DNA of 64,000 nt from Desmodesmus armatus (lineage: Eukaryota; Chlorophyta; Chlorophyceae; Sphaeropleales; Scenedesmaceae). Position numbers and translations under genes: made by a program. Position 1 is the stretch's first letter; the number at the start of each line of letters is the position of its first letter. The notes beneath the pieces were generated by a model, which made no database searches, was not told the DNA's origin, and saw only the letters and a program-made list of their open reading frames with translations. The stretch covers positions 186,001 to 250,000 of the forward strand of contig VIIQ02000664.1 of assembly GCA_007449985.2 (NCBI GenBank). The letters run 5' to 3'. This document shows, in pieces, positions 56,754-64,000 of this stretch.

Positions 56754-59700
56754 GTGGTGGTGTTGGTGACAATGACAAGCCTAAGACAGGGGAACTGGAC
56801 AGCTGTGAGGCACTAGCAGCACAGCCTGAGGCTGCTGCAACACAGCCGGAGGCTGCTGCAAGCAAGCCTGTGGTTGCTGCTGCTGCTGCTGCTGAGCCCA
56901 CGGCAGCTGCAGAGGCAGCAGAGGTCGGGGCCTTGTCAGTCCCAGCCCTGGTGTTGCCAATCCAGCTTACAGCAGCAGCAGCAACACCTGCTGCTGATGA
57001 TGGTGCAGATGCAGTTGCTGTATCGACCCAGCCAGTTCCAGCTGCTGATGTGCCAACGGCAGCAAGTTGCATTGAGACAGCAGGCGCAGCAGCGGCTGGC
57101 CCAGCCCTGGCAGTTGTGGATGCGGCAGTGGTACCAGCAACGGCAGCTGCAGCAGGTGCAGCATCAGTGCCAGCAACGGCTGGGGCACTTGGAGCAGGGG
57201 TTATGACAGTAGCTGCAGGGGTGTCAGGAGCAGGAGTGGTGGCAGCAGCTGCAGGGGCGTCTGTGGATGGGGTTGTGCTTGCAGGTGCAAGAGGGTCTGA
57301 AGCAGGAACAGTGGCAGCAGCAGCAACAGGCGGTGCAGGTGCAGTCTGTATGACAACAGCAGAGTCAACAGCCGGTGGTGAGGCAGGGCAGAAGCCCCAG
57401 CAGAGCTGCCAGCCTGCAGAGGAGCAGCGTGAGGGGGCAGCCACTGCTGCTGCAATTGAAGCAGAAGCAGCAGGGCCAGCAGCAGCGGCAGCAGCGCCAG
57501 GAGGACCGCAGGCAGCTGAGCACCCAGCAGCAGTCAGTGCTGTTGAGCTGTTGGCTGGTGCGGTTGCAGCAGCTGCAGTGGACAAGACTGGTCTATGCGA
57601 CGCAGAGACTGCAGCAGCAGACGCGGAGGCAGCAGCAGCAGGAGCAGCGGCAGCAGCAGCAGGAGCAGCGGCGATAGCAGCAGGAGGGCGAGGAGCGCAG
57701 GCAACCCAGTACTCAGCAGCAGTCAGTGCTGTTGAGCTGCAGGCTCGTGCTGCTGCAGCAGCTGCAGGCACAGTGGACCAGCCTGTTGCAGGAGATGCAG
57801 GAATCACAGCAGCAGCCACGGAGCCAGGAGCAGCTGCAGCAGTGGCAGCAGTGAGTGTGGGTGGTGTCAGGCAGGGTGTATGTTCAGGAGATGCTGTGTC
57901 ACCAGGCCAACCTGCCGCCTCTCTGGCTGCAGCAACCCCCATGTTCAGGAAGCGCAAGGCAGCTGGTACAGCATCAGAGCAGTGTGGTGCTGCTAGGAAG
58001 AGGCCCATGCGTGCTGCTGCAGCAGCTGCTGCTGTGGCTATCAAGCTGAGCAGCGGGGCACAGCTGCCTGATGTTGGCCCTCTTCTGGAGCAGAGAGGCG
58101 AGGAGGCTGAGCAGCAGCAGCCCAGCAGCAGCAAGCAGGGTGACGTCCAGATGCAGCAACAACAGGAGGTGCCTCTGCAGGAGAAAGGGGTGATCGCAGG
58201 TGAGGAATAAATTGCTGTCGACAGGCTGGCAGTTTGGACAGGCTGGCTTGTATCTTGATGTAAGACAGCAGGCAGCCCAACAATCCATGTGACCTAACAA
58301 CACCGAGACCGTGTGCATGATGTGCATTGCGCATCATCTGGCGATGTGCTGTTGAATTTTGAAATTGTGCGGGCAAATGCCCTTCATACCGCAATCGCCC
58401 CGACACAACCTTATCTGATTTTGATTCCATATCGTGTGATCCCACCATCACAACAGGGAGCTTTGTTCTGCACGGGTTCCGAGCTTGTTGGTTTCGCCTT
58501 TGATCTGCATTTCTCAGGGCCACGCCACGCCGTCCCGGAGTCCAAGGGGCAAGGCAAACGGCAAAACGTCCGTACCAAAGAGCAGCAGGCACGTCTGGGG
58601 CTCAGCAAGCAGGAGGGCAGCACTTCGCCAGGTGTGCTCCAGGCTGGCACATCCGCAGAAGCATCAGCAGCTGTAGGACCATCCCCAGGTGCAGCAGACA
58701 CACAACGCACACCTGAGGCCTTGGAAGGGCTTGCTGCAGCTGGCACAGCAGCAAGGGCACAGCGCAGGCCCCCTCAGGGACAGCGTTCCAAGTCCCAGCA
58801 GTTGGGCAGGCACTCCGGCCCGCCTGCCCAGGATCACACAGCAGGACAGCAACAGCAACCAGGAGGTATATACGGAAAGTCAAGCAGCACAGCAGCGTGC
58901 GTGCTTGATCCCTCCAGCAGTGCCACAGCAGCTGGCTCAGCAGGGCAGGGTGTCTCACTAGGCGAGGGGGTTACAGGACCTGCTATCACAGCAGTAAAGC
59001 CATCCGCAGCTGGCGCAGACGTCCAAGTGCCGCACCAACAGCAGAAGCAGCAGCACATCAAGCAGAAGCCCCGTGCTAGGGCAACAGCTGCAGCCGGCAC
59101 TCACAAGCCTGCAACCCGCAGCCGTGCCCAACGCACGATGAGTGCTGCAGTTGCAGCAGCGTCCTCAGGGCTGGGGCTTGCACAGCACAAGCTGCAGGCT
59201 GCTGATGCTGACGCAGCAGTGTCTGACATGCGAGCTACAGTAGACCAGCAGCTGCGGCAGCAGCAGGGCGCATCAGCACTGGCTGACGCTACTCTTGCTG
59301 CCCTTGGCCTGCCACAGCAGCTGCCTGAGCAGCAGCAGCAGGGTGCACTCAACCAGCAGCTGCATGGCGCTGTGCAGGACCAGCAGCACCAAGCAGCAGC
59401 AGCGGCGGCAGCAGCGGCGGCGGCAACAGCGGCGGCGGCGCCCACACCGCAGCAGCAGAACCTTTGGGCTGCTGCAGGCTCAACAGCAGCGCCAGCAGCT
59501 GCTGCTGGTGCCGCCCTACAAAGTGCACCAGTTGCAGCAGTCGCTGATGCTGCTGCTGCACCAGCAGATGCAGTGCCAGGCCTAGCACAAGAGATCCAGC
59601 AGGAGCAGCTGCAGGGTGCAGAGCCCCCCTTTCTGCTGCAGGACGCTCCAGCACAGCAGCGGCAGCTGCTGCAGCCCAGCATCATGGTGTGCCAGGCGCT

Positions 59701-62402
59701 GCCGCAGACAGCAGCGCCGCAGGCCAGCATGCAGCAGCAGCAGCAGCCTGAACAGCACCACCTGTGTGATGTGGTGCAAGGGTTTGAGCACCAGCTGGTA
59801 CACCTGCAGGGTGAGATCTCTAAGCAGCAGCAGGTGCAGGAAACTGCCAGCGCCCAGCATGCCACCAGCACCGCAGGCACAGATGTACCCCCTGGTGCAC
59901 CTGCAGGGGGTCACCAAACAGCAGGTACTCAGCACACCATCAGCACTGCAGGCACAGGTGTACCCCCTGAGCCTGTTGGCGCAGCTGCCCGCCCCACCCT
60001 GCAGGATGAGGTCTCCAAGCAGCAGCAGGTGCAGGGGGCTGCAGGCGCCCAGCACGCCACCAGCACCGCAGGTGTAGCCCCTGAGCCGATTGCAGCAGCT
60101 GTGCCTTCCATCCTGCAGGCCACAGAGCTGAGCCCTGCTGCTGTGACATTACTGCTGGAGCAGCAGGCTGCACAAGCTGCTGCAGCAGAGGCAGAGGCTG
60201 CTGCAGCAGCAGCAGCCCTAGCAGCTGCCGCTCTCGAGCACCAGCAGCGGATCGAGCATGCACCTCAGCACAAGAGGGCCTTTGAGGCGTTGGTGGCTGC
60301 TGCAGCAGTAGAGGCTGAGGCAGCAGCGTCTGAGGATTCTTCAGGCAAGCCGCCAGCTGGGAAAAGGCAGCGGCGGGGCAAGACGCGCATTTCTGCTGCG
60401 GCAGCAGCAGCAGCAGCTGGTGGTGGGGGTAACACCCTTGGGGTGGATGCCTGCGCATACATAGCAGTACAAGGTCAGCAGGGTGCAGGTGCAGATGCGC
60501 GCGCATCAGCAGCAGCAGCGGCAGAAGAGTATCCTCAGGTGGAGGCTGCTGCTGCTGTGCCGATGGTGGGGAGGCTTGCAGAGGCTGTAGCAGCAGCGCT
60601 GGCAGCTGCAGCAGCAGCCGGGCAGGCGGGCGCGACAGATCAGCCTTCGAGCGAGGGGGGCGCGTACGATCATGGCGCTTGCCAGCACCTCAGCGGCATG
60701 CCTGAGGGGGTCAGGATGGTGCAGGGTTTTGCAATGGGGCCGGGGGGTTTTACGGCTGGGAGGGGGCATGGAGTGGGTCCTGGGAGGGGGGTGCTGAGCT
60801 TGGGGGTGTGGAGGGGATGCAGCAGGGAGGTACGATGCAACAGCAGGGCAGGGGTGACCCCCACAGGGCTGAGAAGAAGCGGCTGGCGGCTTCAGAATCC
60901 TACAAGCGGAAGAAGGAGCAGGAAGTTCAGCTGACTGCCTACTGGCTCGGCTTGCAGGTGCGTGGTGTGCGCTAGCAGGAGAAGTTTCAACAGTTTCTGA
61001 TTTTCTTAGCATTAGCCGTTAAGCTTACCCTCGCTCCTTGTCAGGAACTGAAAAGCAGTATGGTGTTTCTAGTGGTATCTACAGCGGTGCTGTTTGGGGG
61101 GTGCACAGTTTATTGTCAGTGGCTTGATCGTCCCATGGCATGCTAGCTGGTGCTGACCATAGGTTTCATGCTATCCAATGGATTTCCGTCTGGTCAGAGG
61201 ATCTAGTGTCTGTCGCGCGGTGGTGACATTTTCAAACATTTTCTGTGCTGCTGCCAAGACAGCCCGATCCAGTGCTCCCTCCTGACTAATGCAGGTCATA
61301 TCACAGAGTGTCTCCCATTTGGCCCAAGGGGTGTAGCCATTCTGCATGCCTTGTTGACTCCTTCATGATGTTTTTGGCGGGGGGGGGGGTGCAAGGGGAA
61401 ACCTTCACCGCTGGGCGGTACTCTCCACACTGAATGGACTGGGTAGACACACCTGGAAGAAAACCTGCAGCAAAACCGGCCAACAAGACCAGTTTTGTGG
61501 CTTGTTTTTGCACCCACCTTTGAAGAAGGCCTCTTGAGTGCTGCAGGCCAGTGGGTCAATCTCAGCACCTGAGCGTCGAGATCGACCCACTGGTCAGCAG
61601 CACTTGGAGGCCCTCCTCAAAGGTGGGTGCCACGGCCGACAGAGCCTGGCAGAAGGCACAACGGGGGCGGACCCCACCGGCTGGCCACACACACAACAGC
61701 CGAAGCTGCCGGGAACACAAGGTCTAGCCTCACACCAATGAGAAACGTCTAACACTGACTCAGGAGGTGCCCAGTGCCCGGGGCAAAACTCGCATGGGAG
61801 TTGAACCCTCATACCCCTACGTGTACTACAGCCTTTAGGCCATGAACCCTGACTACCAACAGCCGTCCATTAAAGGGCTTTTGGTGGGCAGGCACAGCTG
61901 TTGGCATGCTCGCCAGCCCCGCGCCCAGCCTCTGCCCCATGCAGCCACACATATCAGCAAGGCAATAGTTTGGATGTCTTCATATGATGTTGACGGTGTG
62001 CTGTGCTGTGCTGTGTGTGCCGACACAGGAGGAGGCCAAGGCAGCTGCGGCAGGCTCTGCATGCCTTGTTGAATGAAAGTCAATCATGGTGCATTGTGAT
62101 TATACTGACGGTGTGCTGTTCCGTACTGTGCTGTGTGCTGTCACACAGGAGGAGGCCAAGCAGCTGCGGCAGGTCAACAATGTTGTCAATCATGGTGCAT
62201 GTCATCTAATACTGACGGTGTGCTGTGATGTGTGTGCTGTGTGCCTGTACAGGAGGAGGCCAAGCAGCTGCGGCAGGCCCTGCATGCAGCAGACAGGGAG
62301 CTAGCGGCACATCAGGAGCTGCATGCAGCGGGTGATGCCCATGCAGCAGCAGGCCGCCAGGCACTACTGGAGCTGCTGCAGCCTGTGCAGATGTTGCAGT
62401 AA
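49288..62402 (+). CDS. Giant Gln/Ala-rich protein with C-terminal bZIP-like domain (four apparent frameshifts)
   Basis: Model: exons 49288-49777, 50244-58199, 58518-60957 and 62253-62402, about 3,680 codons. It consists mostly of poly-Gln, poly-Ala and Ser/Thr/Pro-rich sequence. The end carries a basic stretch 'AEKKRLAASESYKRKKEQEV' followed by leucines spaced by seven and 'EEAKQLRQALHAADRELA', continued in the last exon to a TAA. This resembles a bZIP DNA-binding basic region plus zipper, although the invariant Asn is not evident. Short basic patches ('FRKRKAAG', 'GKRQRRGKTR') could be nuclear signals. The role inferred is a transcription factor with very large activation-type low-complexity regions. 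The frame slips by -1 at about 52030-52075, 56338-56350, 56408-56440 and 60783-60790. Each is what one missing base would cause, and coding resumes at once, so base-calling errors are likelier than a pseudogene. Splice junctions are otherwise in phase. The start at 49288 is tentative. Confidence 0.68.
51246..51278 (+). repeat. Representative poly-Gln CAG tract in the giant gene
   Basis: CAG repeat read as poly-Gln, one of dozens between 50.5 and 60.6 kb. Others are at 51406-51440, 52047-52070, 53586-53613 and 54019-54051. Poly-Ala tracts from GCT repeats are at 52719-52772 and 55081-55112. Confidence 0.85.
61510..61630. repeat. Long fold-back hairpin in the last intron of the giant gene
   Basis: A left arm of about 54 bases starting GCACCCACCTTTGAAGAAGG (61510-61563) is complementary to a right arm of about 53 bases ending CCTCAAAGGTGGGTGC (61578-61630). 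The loop is 14 bases. By eye the arms differ at about seven or eight positions. It could be a fold-back transposable element (MITE-like) or a hairpin RNA precursor within the intron. Confidence 0.85.
61700..61860 (-). mobile_element. tRNA-like, possibly SINE-derived sequence
   Basis: On the minus strand TGGCCTAAAGGC (61831-61842) resembles a Pol III A box. GGTTCAACTCC (61797-61807) matches a B box, with spacing close to that in tRNA genes. A D-arm (GCC TAAA GGC) and part of a T-arm fold, but the acceptor stem does not pair. It is therefore not a functional tRNA gene and could be a tRNA-derived SINE. Its ends are not defined; the coordinates are approximate. Confidence 0.35.
62021..62290 (+). 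repeat. Three tandem copies of a splice acceptor plus exon start
   Basis: 'ACACAG/GAGGAGGCCAAG(G)CAGCTGCGGCAG' begins at 62029, 62149 and 62253, spacings 120 and 104. The third copy opens the final exon of the giant gene; the first two lie in the intron. Copy 1 has one extra G that shifts its frame; copy 2 keeps the frame. Linkers share 'AATCATGGTGCAT' and 'ACTGACGGTGTGCTGT'. Confidence 0.92.
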
Positions 62403-63580
62403 CCCAGCTGGTTGTGACTAGTGTGGTTGTTCTTGGGATGCAGCTGATTTTGCGTGTCTGGTGTGAGTTGTTGTTGTGGGTGGGCCCAGGCGGCAGGGCT
62501 GGATACTGGCCGATATACTGGACAAGCAGCGTGCAGGGCCACAACCTGCTGCCCGTTCTCAACAGACAGCTGGTGACGCTTCATTGCAAGGGATGCACCA
62601 CGATGTGACGTGACCACAGCCTGTGTGTGTGGGGGGGGGGGGGTGATGTGGTGGCTTGAACAGCTTGTGAGGGCCCTCGCCGCCCCCCAACCCCGGAGTT
62701 GGGGGGCGCCCAGCGGAGCGGCATGCAAACATCCCACACTGGTTGTGGTTGCTGGTGTTGGATGTGCCACAGTACAGTGGCTGCACGGGTATGTTGTGGC
62801 TCGACATGTTCTGCTGAAAGGTGGGCGAAGCTGTGTGCCTCCATCGCCACCACCCCAGGCCTAGGCAGGGGATGGTTGCAAGCCCAGGCTGCTGTAGGTG
62901 GCTGGTTGCTGCTTGAGAGTGGCATTAAGGGCGTGTTTATTATGCAGCTGTTGCTGCTGGTGGGGCGCAGTAAGTGCTGCACATGCCCCTGCAGCCTAGT
63001 AGGTACTTTTTTTTTGCGGTTCCCCTTGCAGAAATGACCACAGCAAAGAAGATCATATTCATGTGGACGTGTACGTTTTGCAAGCGTGATACAAGCCTTG
63101 CAATACCCCAGCTCCACTGCCCTCTGACCAGACTTGGTCCTCAAGCACGGCGACAAAGTCACGTTAGAGTGTTTTATATGCTGATCAGTGCTGCAGACTC
63201 CTAAAGGGCAGAACGGAAAGCACGCTGCTCTCCGATAGAACTGCAACAGCCCAGTCAAAGCTTCACAGACGTGTGTATCACCAGGTAAATATATACATTT
63301 GTGTTGTTTGTGAGGCGATCAAGCTGGACGTTGTTGGCGGAGTGGGCTGCAAGGTGACTTGTCCCGCCATCTGCTTTTGCTGGTGTCGATGCTAGCCTGT
63401 CTCTCTAGTGGCCGAACAGCGACTGACGATAGAAATTTTCTTTGCCTGTTGCTTTCATTAGGCTTGCAGGCGCAGACAGGCCTTGATCAAAAGGCTGTTC
63501 AACAGGCAGACAGACAGCTGATGTTGCAGCAGCCCTGGGGAAGGGCTTCTGCCGTCCTCTGTCACCTTTGATAGGGTAAA
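62403..63580. other. 3' flank of the giant gene and intergenic space
   Basis: No convincing coding frame. It contains a run of 13 G at 62631-62643, a GC-rich patch with a short inverted repeat (CCCCCCAAC...GTTGGGGGG near 62683-62707), and a T-run at 63007-63015. No TGTAA signal was found. Confidence 0.5.
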
Positions 63581-63584
63581 AGTG

Positions 63585-64000
63585 CAGTCAGTCTTCCTGA
63601 ACCTGCACAGCCAGCCACCCTGCAGGAGCAGCCCCCTCAGTTGCTCGGTCAACCCAAGCAGCAACAGCAGTTGCGCTTGCGTTTGACCAGGCGTGCTGCA
63701 GCCGCAGCATGCTCAAGCTCGTCAGTGGACAGCACACCAACGCTCCTGGTGGAACCCTCAGGCCTGCTGGCTTGTCAGTACCCCCAGCACAGATGCCAAC
63801 CTGTCCGTGCTGGCCCTAGTCAAGTCACCCGCAGCAGCTGCTGCAGGGCCGCAGCAGGTGCAGGTCCAGCAGCGCCAGCGCAGTAGTAGCAAGCCGTCCA
63901 GCACAACACCGAAAACCCCGGGGAACCTGCTTGCCATGGTCCACCTCCTGGACCAGCAATTGCAACAGCTAGAGCAGCATTACGATGGCCCAGGGCAGGA
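63585..64000 (+). CDS. 5' part of a Q-rich hypothetical gene, running off the window
   Basis: An open stretch starts near 63585 ('SLPEPAQPATLQEQPPQLL', then 'GQPKQQQQLRLRLTRRAAA'). From about 63790 the frame one base further on becomes the likely coding one: 'STPSTDANLSVLALVKSPAA', then 'GNLLAMVHLLDQQLQQLEQH' up to the window edge. The two parts need either a short intron or a base error between 63720 and 63790. The second part looks like the start of an amphipathic or coiled-coil helix. No domain is recognisable. Confidence 0.45.

Noticed and set aside
56626..58134. 502-codon open frame on the minus strand, Ala/Pro/Thr-rich
   Set aside because: It is the antisense reading of the poly-Ala coding exon of the giant gene. 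GCT/GCA repeats stay open on the opposite strand too.
61770..61850. Functional tRNA gene on the minus strand
   Set aside because: The B box is good, but the acceptor stem does not pair and the anticodon and T arms are weak. It was kept only as a tRNA-like/SINE candidate.

Overview
This is a nuclear genomic window from a green alga, most likely a chlorophycean of the Chlamydomonas/Haematococcus kind (inference). Genes are split into many short GT-AG exons, and most acceptors read TGCAG. TGTAA, the usual chlorophyte poly(A) signal, follows two of the stop codons. An octatricopeptide-like (OPR-like) organelle protein is present, and CAG/CTG trinucleotide repeats run through exons and introns. 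I rebuilt gene models by hand from open frames, splice sites and codon phase. All completed models below keep phase across every junction, except the Q/A-rich gene at 49-62 kb.

Layout: (1) 1731-5013, minus: NRPS-type adenylation domain whose C-terminal part is not visible. (2) about 5-9.7 kb: no convincing gene; palindrome, G-rich microsatellite, and a minisatellite just past the next gene's stop. (3) 9761-16705, minus: 12-exon alpha/beta hydrolase with complete catalytic triad. (4) 17.4-18.8 kb, plus: small Q-rich hypothetical gene, 5' end unresolved. (5) 19005-23856, minus: MYND zinc-finger protein. (6) 24419-32338, minus: complete 21-exon NSF (Sec18) AAA+ ATPase, 746 aa. (7) 32856-37379, plus: OPR-like putative organellar RNA-binding protein, divergent from NSF over a 517 bp shared promoter. 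(8) 37988-47900, plus: complete 18-exon tomosyn/Lgl-type WD40 protein with a C-terminal R-SNARE motif. (9) 49288-62402, plus: giant Gln/Ala-rich protein ending in a bZIP-like basic region and coiled coil, interrupted by four apparent -1 frameshifts. (10) 63.6 kb to the end: start of another Q-rich gene.

NSF, which disassembles SNARE complexes, and tomosyn, a SNARE decoy regulator, lie about 5.6 kb apart with one gene between them. Both belong to membrane-fusion machinery.

The most unusual signal is a pattern in the introns. At five separate exon/intron edges the last or first tens of bases of an exon, together with the splice donor or acceptor, are copied in tandem into the adjacent intron, making arrays of decoy splice sites. 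The clearest case repeats the nucleophile elbow and donor of the hydrolase gene. An intron of the giant gene also holds a long fold-back hairpin beside a tRNA-like (SINE-like) sequence.
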